64,000 nucleotides of DNA from NCBI GenBank assembly GCA_036504075.1, contig DASXVX010000052.1:1-64000 (forward strand), given 5' to 3'. Under the pieces are notes generated by a model. That model was not told where the DNA came from and searched no databases. It saw nothing but the letters and a program-made list of their open reading frames with translations. Shown here piece by piece: positions 24,426 to 31,880 of this stretch. A program made the translations under genes and the position numbers. This DNA comes from DASXVX01 sp036504075. GTDB lineage: Bacteria; Bacillota; Sulfobacillia; Symbiobacteriales; Symbiobacteriaceae. The stretch's first letter is position 1. The number at the start of each line of letters is the position of its first letter.

Positions 24426-24490
24426 GGCCGTCCCTCCTTAAAATCCCGGCAGGTCGCCAGGAACTGTTCGATCACCGCGGGGGGAATCAC
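24422..24490 (-). CDS. 22-residue micro-ORF linking the ABC ATPase gene and cobO
   Basis: GTG 24490 overlaps the btuD-like stop (GTGA) and its TGA overlaps the cobO ATG (ATGA), so it forms a perfect translational bridge. The peptide starts MIPPAVIEQFLATCRD and ends FKEGRP. Its last codons contain the AAGGAGG used by cobO. No domain is recognisable; it may simply keep ribosomes moving into cobO, or be a remnant of a longer gene. Confidence 0.5.
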   Translation of the reverse strand: MIPPAVIEQFLATCRDFKEGRP

Positions 24491-25293
24491 GGCCCGGCCA
24501 CCCCCTCCACCACGACCTGCAAGTGCCCGAGCCGCGGATGCCGCTCCACGGTAGCCGCTACGCCGAAGACGCTCCGCAGCGTCGCCGGCGTCAGGACATC
24601 GGCCGGGGCGCCCGCCGCCACCGCCCGGCCTTCGTGCAGCAACAGCAACTCGTCGCAGTAGCGGGCGGCCAGCGCCAGGTCGTGAATCGCCGTTACGGCC
24701 GCCAGTTGCCGCTCCACCGTCAGCCGTCGGACCGCCTCCAGCACCTCCAGTTGATGCCGGAGGTCCAGGCTGGCGGTGGGTTCGTCCAGCAGCAGCACCT
24801 GCGGCTCCTGCGCCAGCGCCCGGGCGATGATCACCCGCTGCCGCTCGCCGCCGGAGAGCGTGCTGTACAGCCGGTCGGCCAGCGGCGCCGCCCCCGTCTG
24901 CGCCAGGGCGGCCAGGGCCGTCGCCCGGCCGGCCGAAGTATCCTGCCAGCCGGCGTCCAGGACGTACCGGCCCATCAGAACCACATCGAGCACCGCGAAA
25001 TCCAGGTCCAGCGGCGGGGTCTGGGGCACCCGGGCAACCCAACGGGCCACCTGTTCCGGCTCCAGGCGGGCGATGTCCGCCCCGTCCAGGTAGACGGCGC
25101 CCGCCGCCGCCGGCAGCAACCCGTTCAGCAGCCGGAGCGCCGTCGACTTGCCCGCCCCGTTCGGCCCCACCAGCCCGACCAGCCGGCCCGGCGCCAGCGT
25201 CAGGGAGAGCCCGTCCACCAGGAGCCGTCCCCCGGCTGCGAAGCTTACCCGGTCCCCCCGCAGGGGGCTATTTAAAGTCCGCAAACTGCACAT
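24487..25293 (-). CDS. btuD: Cobalamin/corrinoid ABC transporter ATP-binding protein (BtuD-like)
   Basis: A 268-residue FecE/BtuD-class ATPase with Walker A GPNGAGKST at 43-51, Q-loop RVPQTPP, ABC signature LSGGERQRV, Walker B VLLLDEPTASLD and H-loop IHDLALA. It powers import by the BtuC-type permease encoded upstream. The start overlaps the btuF-like end by 26 bases. An extra C-terminal VVVEGVAGP tail follows the ATPase core. Location in the riboswitch-controlled B12 operon supports corrinoid specificity. Confidence 0.93.
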   Translation of the reverse strand: MCSLRTLNSPLRGDRVSFAAGGRLLVDGLSLTLAPGRLVGLVGPNGAGKSTALRLLNGLLPAAAGAVYLDGADIARLEPEQVARWVARVPQTPPLDLDFAVLDVVLMGRYVLDAGWQDTSAGRATALAALAQTGAAPLADRLYSTLSGGERQRVIIARALAQEPQVLLLDEPTASLDLRHQLEVLEAVRRLTVERQLAAVTAIHDLALAARYCDELLLLHEGRAVAAGAPADVLTPATLRSVFGVAATVERHPRLGHLQVVVEGVAGP

Positions 25294-26251
25294 CTTTAAA
25301 GTCCTCAGGCCAGAGCAGTTTCGCCAGTTCCTCGGCGCCCCGCACGTTCCACGGGCTCAACGTGGAGACCAACCGGCCCGGCATGCTAATCACCTTGTGG
25401 TTCTTGATCGCCGGGACGCTTTGCAAACTCGGCTGGGCCATCAGCTCCGCGCCGATGTCTTTTTGCCCCACCTGGTGGTCGGTCACGATGATCACGTCCG
25501 GCTTCAGTTCCACGACCTTCTCCAGGCTGATGATCTGCCAGCCCTTGATTCCGGCCTCCGCCGCCGCATTCACGCCGCCGGCCCGCCGGATGATGCCGTC
25601 CATGGTCGTATTCTGGCCGGGGGCGTTCAGCGTGTCCGACAGGCTCATGACCTTGGGCCGCTGCGCCTTCTTGCCCACCACAGCGTCGAGCTTGGCCAGC
25701 CGGTCGTTCACCTCTTTGACCAGCGCCTCGCCCTTGGCTTCCTCGCCGTAGAGATAGGCCAGGTACCGGATGTTGGCGGCGTGGCCGTCCATCGAGTCCT
25801 GCAGGTCGGTCACCACCACCGTGAGGCCCGCCTCTTTGAGCTGCTTCACCAGGTCCTTGTTGGCGAACGGGCTCGCCACCACCAGGTCCGGCTTGGCGGC
25901 CAGCACATCCTCGCTCTTGCGTCCGATCTGAGCCTTCACCTGCTTCGCCTGCTCGGCGATGTTCGAGTACGCCGGGTTTACGGTCGATGTGCCGACGGCG
26001 GCGAAGCGCTCCGGCCCCACCAGCCGCATGGTGATTTCGTCGTAGCCCACGGACAGCGTGTGAATGCGCATGGGCTTCGCTTTGATCTCGATCATTTTGC
26101 CATCGGCGTCCTTCACCTGCCGGGGCCAGGTTTGCACCGCCGTGTCGGCGGCGGCGGTCTTCGTCTCGCCCGGCGGGGCGGCGACGGGTTTGGCGGCGCA
26201 GCCGGCGAGCAGGGCGAGCATCAGCAGGGCCAGGAAAATGCGCTTCATCAT
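25268..26251 (-). CDS. btuF: Corrinoid-binding lipoprotein of the ABC importer (BtuF-like)
   Basis: A 327-residue substrate-binding lipoprotein. The signal peptide ends in a lipobox LLAGC (Cys near residue 19), and two Rossmann-like lobes joined by a long helix follow (helical-backbone TroA/BtuF type): MRIHTLSVGYDEITMRLVG, KPDLVVASPFANKDLVKQL, WQIISLEKVVELKPDVIIVT. Starts at ATG 26251 or 26248 are both possible behind AGGGGGA. Specificity for corrinoids is inferred from the operon. Confidence 0.9.
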   Translation of the reverse strand: MMKRIFLALLMLALLAGCAAKPVAAPPGETKTAAADTAVQTWPRQVKDADGKMIEIKAKPMRIHTLSVGYDEITMRLVGPERFAAVGTSTVNPAYSNIAEQAKQVKAQIGRKSEDVLAAKPDLVVASPFANKDLVKQLKEAGLTVVVTDLQDSMDGHAANIRYLAYLYGEEAKGEALVKEVNDRLAKLDAVVGKKAQRPKVMSLSDTLNAPGQNTTMDGIIRRAGGVNAAAEAGIKGWQIISLEKVVELKPDVIIVTDHQVGQKDIGAELMAQPSLQSVPAIKNHKVISMPGRLVSTLSPWNVRGAEELAKLLWPEDFKDVQFADFK

Positions 26252-26270
26252 CAAGAATCCCCCTACAAGA

Positions 26271-27290
26271 TTAGATTTGTGCCGCCAGGCGGCGGCGGTT
26301 CCGATAGAGCAACCAGAGAAAGAACGGGGCACCGGCGCAGGCCGTAATAATGCCGACCCGCACTTCGGCCGGCTGAATGATCACCCGGGCGAGCGTATCG
26401 GCGAGAATCAGGAACGAAGCGCCGCCCAGGGCGCCGGCCGGAATCAGCAGCCGATGGTCCGGCCCGGCCACGAGCCGGACCATGTGCGGCACCACCAGCC
26501 CGACGAACCCAATGATGCCGGAGACGGAGACCGCCGCCCCGGTCGTCAGCGCCGTCGCCAGCAGCAGCCACCGCCGGACGCCGGCCACCCGGACGCCCAG
26601 GGCCGTCGCCTCCTCGTCCCCGAGCAGCAGCAGATTCAGCTCCCGGCTGTAGCGGATCAGCACGGCGAGCCCGAAGAGAATCGGCGGGCCCGCCATGCGG
26701 ACGTGGCGCCAGGACCGGGCTTCGAGCCCGCCGGAGAGCCAGTAGACGATCTCCCGCAGCACCTCCTGGTTGTAGACCGTGAGCGTGATGATCAGGCTGA
26801 CCATCGCCCCCAGGAACGCGCTCACGGCCATGCCGGTCAGCAGCAGAGCGGCCGGCGAGCCCCGGCCCAGCGCCCGGGCGATGGTGTACACCGCCAGCGT
26901 GGCGCCCAGCGCCCCGGCAAAAGCCATGACCGGCAGGCTGAAGACCGTCAGCCCGTAGACGCCGGCGGTCAGCGCCAGCACCCCGCCCAGTGCGCCCCCG
27001 GCACTCACGCCGATGATGCCCGGGTCGGCCATGGGGTTCCGAAAGAGTCCCTGCATGGCCGCGCCGCTGGCCGCAAGGCCGGCACCGACCAGTCCGGCCA
27101 CCAGCACCCGGGGCACCCGCACCTGCAGGATAATGTCCCGGTGTTCCGGCGCCACGGCGCCGCCCAGGAAGACCGCCAACACCTGACTGTAGGGAATGTG
27201 AACCGAACCGTTGGCGATTCCGACCACGGCTGCCAGCACAAGCAGCCCGGCCAGAGCGCCCAGCAGCGCGCCGGGTTTGGGGCGGCGCAT
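26271..27290 (-). CDS. btuC: Corrinoid ABC transporter permease (BtuC/FecCD family)
   Basis: A 339-residue permease with about ten helices and the family hallmarks: RVPRVLVAGLVGAGLAASGAAMQG, the RNPMADPGIIGVSAGGALG coupling region and the C-terminal GIIGFVGLVVPHMVRLVAGPDHR (quoted in part: GFVGLVVPHMVRL). It is the first gene behind the B12 riboswitch, separated from it by the riboswitch terminator and a GAAGGAGGGGG ribosome site. The btuF-like gene starts 19 bases beyond its stop. Confidence 0.95.
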   Translation of the reverse strand: MRRPKPGALLGALAGLLVLAAVVGIANGSVHIPYSQVLAVFLGGAVAPEHRDIILQVRVPRVLVAGLVGAGLAASGAAMQGLFRNPMADPGIIGVSAGGALGGVLALTAGVYGLTVFSLPVMAFAGALGATLAVYTIARALGRGSPAALLLTGMAVSAFLGAMVSLIITLTVYNQEVLREIVYWLSGGLEARSWRHVRMAGPPILFGLAVLIRYSRELNLLLLGDEEATALGVRVAGVRRWLLLATALTTGAAVSVSGIIGFVGLVVPHMVRLVAGPDHRLLIPAGALGGASFLILADTLARVIIQPAEVRVGIITACAGAPFFLWLLYRNRRRLAAQI

Positions 27291-27324
27291 CCAATACCCC
27301 CTCCTTCTCTCGAATGCAAAATAG

Positions 27325-27352
27325 AAACCCCGGCTCGCGAGAGCCGGGGTTC
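27325..27352 (-). terminator. Riboswitch expression-platform terminator
   Basis: An 11-bp perfect stem (AACCCCGGCTC / GAGCCGGGGTT) with TCGC loop, followed on the minus strand by TTCTATTTT. It lies between the B12 riboswitch and btuC and is the likely switch point. Confidence 0.88.
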
Positions 27353-27439
27353 AGTTACGGCAGTGTTCGGATGCGCCTGAGGGCAGGTGCAACAGCCAGG
27401 CTGCGCAACTTCCCCCAATCCGCGAGGAGAAGCGGTCAG

Positions 27440-27625
27440 GCGTCCTGGCAGGTCTCCTGGCTTACGGATCAGCACCTGGCCGGCGTCTTCCCATCGCCCC
27501 AAGGCGACAGTGACACACAGACCGGCAGGCTCCCCGTTTACAGTGGCGCGACCGCGGCGGATTTGCACCGCCTTCCCTCTTCACCCCCCCATGGGGGCAC
27601 CGAGACGCTTTATGTTGTTCAGTCG
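27440..27625 (-). ncRNA. Cobalamin (B12) riboswitch
   Basis: Read on the minus strand, the element shows the conserved core GGTGCAAATCC, then GCGGTCGCGCCACTGTAA, and the B12 box AAGCCAGGAGACCTGCC (27447-27463). Spacing and order match the AdoCbl riboswitch class. A -10-like TACACT at 27627-27632 lies just upstream. With the terminator at 27325-27352, bound cobalamin is expected to stop transcription of the uptake and salvage operon. Confidence 0.95.
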
Positions 27626-27789
27626 CAGTGTAGCATGGTGGGGACTGGAAAGTCCAGGTGTTAAACCACCGTCCGGGGCATAAGCATGCCGTTGTCGCCG
27701 AAACGAATTCTCCGCCAACCCGGCAGGATATTGACAGGTTTCACTGAATCATGCCGCAATACAACCGATCCCACGGGAGGGCATGCGTG

Positions 27790-28278
27790 ATGATCTCAAG
27801 TATGAGCGCCTTTGCCGATTACTTTGACGGTATACGCAAGCGGACGCTGAAGTATATCCGCCGGATCCCACCGGATCAAATGGGGTTCTCGCCTTATCCG
27901 GGCAAGTTCACCCTGGGTGACCTGGTCCGTCACCTGGCCTCCACGGAGGCGATGTTCGTCCGAGCGGTGGTGGCCGGCGGCGTGTGGCTGTACCCCGGAC
28001 ACGAAGCGGACAAAGGCGAGACGCTGGAAGGAGCCCTTGACTACCTCAACCGCAAGCACGAAGAGGCCATGGCTGGTCTTAGGGGCGCCGGCGATGAACT
28101 CCTGACCACGAAACGCCCCTCGCTCAAAGGGTATCCGGTGCAAAGCTGGCACCTGCTCATGGCCATGTGCGAACATGAGACGCACCACCGGGCGCAGATT
28201 TCCCAATACCTGGTCGCCCTTGGGTTGGAGACGCCTCAGGTTTTCGACCTGCGCATTGAGCAGGTTACAAAGGAATAG
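27790..28278 (+). CDS. DinB-family four-helix protein
   Basis: A 162-residue DinB/YfiT-like protein with three metal-ligand histidines in the right places: GDLVRHLASTE near residue 47 and CEHETHHRAQISQYL near 128. Family members bind divalent metal and include thiol S-transferases and bleomycin-type stress proteins; the reaction here is unknown. A GGGAGG site precedes GTG 27787/ATG 27790; ATG is chosen. It diverges from the B12 riboswitch operon. Confidence 0.87.
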   Translation: MISSMSAFADYFDGIRKRTLKYIRRIPPDQMGFSPYPGKFTLGDLVRHLASTEAMFVRAVVAGGVWLYPGHEADKGETLEGALDYLNRKHEEAMAGLRGAGDELLTTKRPSLKGYPVQSWHLLMAMCEHETHHRAQISQYLVALGLETPQVFDLRIEQVTKE

Positions 28279-28287
28279 CTCGGGACG

Positions 28288-28317
28288 CGGTCGGCGGGGG
28301 CTTGCCCCTGCCGACCG
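28288..28317 (+). terminator. GC-rich hairpin after the dinB-like gene
   Basis: CGGTCGGC..GGGGC pairs with GCCCC..GCCGACCG across TT. It is placed 10 bases after the stop; no T-tract follows. Confidence 0.45.
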
Positions 28318-28550
28318 TAAACTTGCATGTTCTGTTTGTACCGCCTTTTCCTACCGCCTGGAAGGATTCGTTTCTACCTCAATCGAAATACCGAAGAGGT
28401 GCACTATTCAGGTTGGTTAGAAGGAGGCCTGAACCTCGGAGTGCGATGGCTCTGAACGGATTCCAGGGCGGTTTGTGCTGACAACAGGCGGTCGGCTCGG
28501 CGAGGTATGCTGACCATACTACTCGCTGTTCGGCGAAAGGAAATGAAGGC

Positions 28551-28865
28551 ATGAGCAACTTCATCCCTACCAGCATCAAGAGCAGTTTTGTGCAAAGATT
28601 TCAGGCGCCGCCAAGCACGGTGTTCCCGCTTTTATGCCCGGTCCGAGAGTACGAATGGATTGAACCTTGGCAGTGCGAAATGCTCCACTCCGAGTCAGGC
28701 ATTGCCGAGAAGAATTGTGTCTTCAGGACTCGCGGCCCTTCAGACGATGTGTGGGTAATCAACAACTACGAGCCAAATACCAGGATCGAATTCGTGCGCG
28801 TGAACGCGCTGCGGGTCATGACTCTCGCCACGGAGGCAGTAGCAACAGCTTCGAAGCAAACGTGA
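28551..28865 (+). pseudogene. Truncated SRPBCC (START-like) domain protein
   Basis: 104 residues beginning SSFVQRFQAPPSTVFPLLCPVREYEWIE, the usual N-terminal strand and helices of SRPBCC ligand-binding proteins, followed by CVFRTRG and NTRIEFVRVNAL strands. Family members are about 140-160 residues; here the text loses similarity after residue 92 and stops, so the last strands and long C-terminal helix are missing. ATG has a GAAGG site. It borders a decayed gene-poor stretch, consistent with a truncated gene. Confidence 0.55.
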
Positions 28866-29418
28866 ATAGGCCGCCGAATTAAGGCCTCCAGCGGATTCAG
28901 GGATTGGCCACCTCAAGGTCCGCCAAGTTGGCCGACGCTGTCTACTCTGCATTGCGGCAAGTTAACAGTGCGGTCCTGTTGGAGGCGTTCCCCAGCGTTT
29001 GGGCCGAAGCGTAATTTGGCCACCGTCAACAGGACGTGGACCGCGAGCCCCGCTCCTGTGCATCATCGGGCTGGCTGGCGTTCACATTAGCCAACCCCTA
29101 TTCCGGAGTGTCCTCAGAACCGGGCTGTTCGATTTCACCATAATCCGGCGCTTCAACCCTAATCCTTGCACTCGGGCCGGTGTACGTGAATGCAGTCTGG
29201 GGTGCTTCTACTCCCCTGCTGCATACTCGTGCACGGCCTACGTTTATCAACAGCCTGAGGGCTCCAGCGTACCCTGGAGCCCTCTTTCATGTGCAAGACC
29301 AGTGTGTGTTGGAGATCATCCTTCGCAAAAACGGCTGCCGCCCCTGGGGACCAACAGATTCTGAGTCGGTTGATGTGTCTTCACCAGGTCGCTCAGGTAA
29401 TCACGCGAAACTTGGGTT
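28866..29418. other. Gene-poor stretch, probable decayed sequence
   Basis: No complete gene is supported. A plus-strand open fragment at 28881-29012 reads like real protein (LADAVYSALRQVNSAVLLE, ending in VWAEA) but has no start and may be the tail of a lost gene. A hairpin at 29257-29287 is the only clear signal. The rest shows nothing recognisable. Confidence 0.4.
29257..29287 (+). terminator. Hairpin with short T-tract
   Basis: GAGGGCTCCAG pairs with CTGGAGCCCTC (11 bp) followed by TTT on the plus strand. No intact plus-strand gene precedes it, so it may be left from a lost gene. Confidence 0.55.
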
Positions 29419-29898
29419 TCAACATGGCCGGAATCGGAAGGGTTGCGAACGATTGTCCCATTTGCTGCCTACGATGGCCGGGACGAACCTAACATTCGCT
29501 GAATCTGCGGGCGGGTCTGTCGTGGACCTCAAAAATTGGATCTCGACATCGACGGGTCCCAGGGCTGGTGGTACGTTTGTGCACCGTCCCACGCAATCGA
29601 TAGTAATGCCAATATCAACGCCGGATGCCAGCGCGACGCATGACCCCAAAATGAGCGGGAGAAAGCCAATTTCAGTGATGGGACCCCCAGGAAGTCCTAC
29701 CATCGCGCTTCCCAATCCGCACCCGGCCAGTAGAGAGCCAGAAATTCGTGCCTCTACGCCTCGTTCGCTCAAGCAGCGATTAAAGCAGTCTACAAAGCTT
29801 TCTCCCTCCCGGCGAAAGGGGGGAACTGGTATGCCGGCAGATGAGGGCGCTGCAGAGGGAGGCGCCGGGGAAGGCTGAGCCATTTGAAAGAACTGCAT
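29419..29898 (-). CDS. Unidentified protein with twin CX3C motifs and a Gly-rich hydrophobic centre
   Basis: A 159-residue ORF with a convincing ribosome site (AAGGGGAG, 6-7 bases before ATG 29898). A Pro/Ala-rich N-terminus (20 residues) precedes DCFNRCLSERG, two glycine-rich hydrophobic stretches (SLLAGCGLGSAMVGLPGG and FLPLILGSCVALASGVDIG), then DCVGRCTNVPP and a strand-rich tail ending in Cys. The matching DCxxRC motifs on either side suggest paired disulfides or metal ligands around a membrane-active hairpin. There is no signal peptide. I do not recognise a family; a bacteriocin-like or spore-coat-type role is only speculation. Confidence 0.6.
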   Translation of the reverse strand: MQFFQMAQPSPAPPSAAPSSAGIPVPPFRREGESFVDCFNRCLSERGVEARISGSLLAGCGLGSAMVGLPGGPITEIGFLPLILGSCVALASGVDIGITIDCVGRCTNVPPALGPVDVEIQFLRSTTDPPADSANVRFVPAIVGSKWDNRSQPFRFRPC

Positions 29899-30179
29899 GG
29901 CAGACTCCCCTTTCTAGGTCTATACAGCTTATCCTATGCCCTCCATCCTCCAATCGTGCGGGCCCCATGCGCCTCACTGCTCCATCGGTGCGGGGCTGCG
30001 GGCTGAGACTGGTGCTGAGCCTCCTGCACAGTAGACAGTAATCCTATCGTTCACGCACAAAGACTGCAGAATCGGGCCGGCGTGTTCTCAGCGGAACCTT
30101 ACGTAAGGCGTCCCCCGACTCGACCCTTCCGACGAATGGGTGAATACGGCAGCCAGGCACAAGCATGATTATGCAGAAT

Positions 30180-30213
30180 CACGGCCGGCAGGGGTGGCTC
30201 TCCGCCGGCCGTG
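30180..30213. other. 10-bp perfect inverted repeat
   Basis: CACGGCCGGC pairs with GCCGGCCGTG around a 14-nt loop, followed by TCTATGT. It is not linked to an intact gene. Confidence 0.5.
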
Positions 30214-30670
30214 TCTATGTCCCCATCCAGGTGTCACTTGGATTTTCCAAGAGAAACTTTGATGGCCATCGCCAGACCGCTTGCGCCGCACTGCTCAGAA
30301 CGGCATCTCAGTCCTCAAAACTTGGCCGATATCCTGTAGTCATGCCAATATGCACAAATAGTGGCAGCCTGGTGGCTGTGCGGGAATCCGGCCATGTGAC
30401 CGCCGGCAGACAGGGTGGCTGTCCATCTTTGCATGCCGGAACCCTGCTTACCCTTGCAGAACTGGACGGAGACGGGCGAATTCCCTTGTTTGGGGCCTGG
30501 AACCCAAGAAGACGCGGCTCTGCGTCCACAATTGCACGACAAACAGCGGGATCAGCTTGCAGAACTGGACGACCAGCCGGGAAAACGGTGCGGACCCGAC
30601 CGAAACGGCCGGTTTGCCGGCGCGGCGCCACAACCAGGGACGCCAGACCCGGCGCCTGGCCGCCACTCCA

Positions 30671-30703
30671 GGCGTACCCCGCTGGATCTCAGCGAGGTAC
30701 GCC
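30671..30703 (+). terminator. Terminator-like hairpin without an upstream gene
   Basis: GGCGTACC.CGCTG pairs with CAGCG.GGTACGCC, followed by CCGGCTCTTT. It resembles other terminators in this window but no intact plus-strand gene precedes it. Confidence 0.45.
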
Positions 30704-30805
30704 CCGGCTCTTTGATTAGCCCTGCGGAATAGCACCCGGAGGGGGCATGACGCCTTTGTGCGTGTCTCGATCCTGAAAGATTGGATGACCGGCCTCGGCA
30801 TCTGC

Positions 30806-31714
30806 TTAGAGCCCCTTCTCGTTCAGCATCCCGTGCTTGCCCCTTACGGAATGCCGGACCCGCAGTCGGGAGGCGACCACCCCCGCCACCACCATCATAA
30901 CCGGTCCATAAATGGCGGCCGGTAATGCGGCACCACTTGGAAAGGCGGCAAGCGCAACCGCTGCAGCTACGCCGAACTCACGCATGCCGCCAAAGAAGAC
31001 CATCGACACAAGCCGCCCGCCGCTCGCCCCCACCAGCCTCCCTGCCAACACGCCCCACCCGAAACCGGCGGCCACCATCGCCAGGGCTACCAGCACCAGC
31101 GTTAACAGTGCGGGCAGGCCGGCGCCCCCGACCGGTCCGCAGGCAATGAAGACCAGCCCAATCACAGCCGACGCCGATGTCGCGTCACACAGCTCGCGGC
31201 GTGGCTGCCAGAAATTTGCGCGCACCAACATGCCCAGCCCGAGCGGCAGCAGCACGCAAAGCAGCAGTTCTACAGCCAGCGGCCCCGCCGCCTGCGTACC
31301 CGCCGCAAGCGGAATGACCAGAAGTGACGTCGCCATGGACAAGACCAGCAGGGTCGCCGAAAGCGGCAAATCGCCGCCCGCGAGGCCGGCCATGAGTGCA
31401 CTGGTAATCTCGGCGGGGGCCAGTCCCAGCACAAAGATGCCGTCTCGCAGCGGGGTTGGCCGGACAGCGAACCGAAGGGCTGCCGCGGTAAGCGGAATGG
31501 CGATAAGCTGCAGCGCCAAAGCGCCCAGTGCCTCCCGCCGGCGCAGCGCACCTCTGAAGTCGCCCGGGGCCATGGTCAGTCCTAGCCCCAGCATCATGGC
31601 AAACAGCAGCCATGGCACGAGAAACTCGCCGGCCGTGGCAGGCCCGGGGAGCAAATAACCGCAAACACCAGCAAGCAGGATCCAATACAACACATAGTCA
31701 GTTAGTATGCGCAT
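30806..31714 (-). CDS. SBF-family (bile acid:sodium symporter-like) membrane carrier
   Basis: A 302-residue protein with nine or ten hydrophobic helices. Family-typical segments are LLFAMMLGLGLTM near residue 38, PLTAAALRFAV, GLAPAEITSALMAGLAGGDLPLSATL (quoted in part: SALMAGLAGGDLPLS) and FFGGMREFGVAAAVAL near 240. Proteins of this fold move organic anions with sodium; the solute is unknown. It ends in a basic tail. Single gene, convergent with nothing; divergent from the ger operon. Confidence 0.82.
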   Translation of the reverse strand: MRILTDYVLYWILLAGVCGYLLPGPATAGEFLVPWLLFAMMLGLGLTMAPGDFRGALRRREALGALALQLIAIPLTAAALRFAVRPTPLRDGIFVLGLAPAEITSALMAGLAGGDLPLSATLLVLSMATSLLVIPLAAGTQAAGPLAVELLLCVLLPLGLGMLVRANFWQPRRELCDATSASAVIGLVFIACGPVGGAGLPALLTLVLVALAMVAAGFGWGVLAGRLVGASGGRLVSMVFFGGMREFGVAAAVALAAFPSGAALPAAIYGPVMMVVAGVVASRLRVRHSVRGKHGMLNEKGL

Positions 31715-31880
31715 TATTCGATGGTACCACGGCTAGACGGACCTGACCAGACTTGCTGTCAGGGTTCCGTTGTCAGGCCTGCGTGACGGCTGCCACCACC
31801 GGCGTGACTCACGCCAGGGTGCCGGTGCCCCGCCGCTGGCTGGCGCATCCCGACTTGGGTTCCGGATTTGTTGATGGGGT

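Larger units (their letters stand above)
29899..30805. other. Gene-poor 0.9-kb stretch with GC-rich hairpins
   Basis: No coding region is convincing; open frames on both strands have atypical composition and no ribosome sites. Contents are a 10-bp perfect hairpin at 30180-30213, a 16-bp direct repeat CTTGCAGAACTGGACG at about 30454 and 30557, and a hairpin at 30671-30703. It may be remnants of a mobile or duplicated segment. Confidence 0.4.

Noticed and set aside
30165..30732. Plus-strand genes of 184 and 105 codons in the gene-poor stretch
   Set aside because: No ribosome site, atypical composition, internal hairpins and a direct repeat; no domain.
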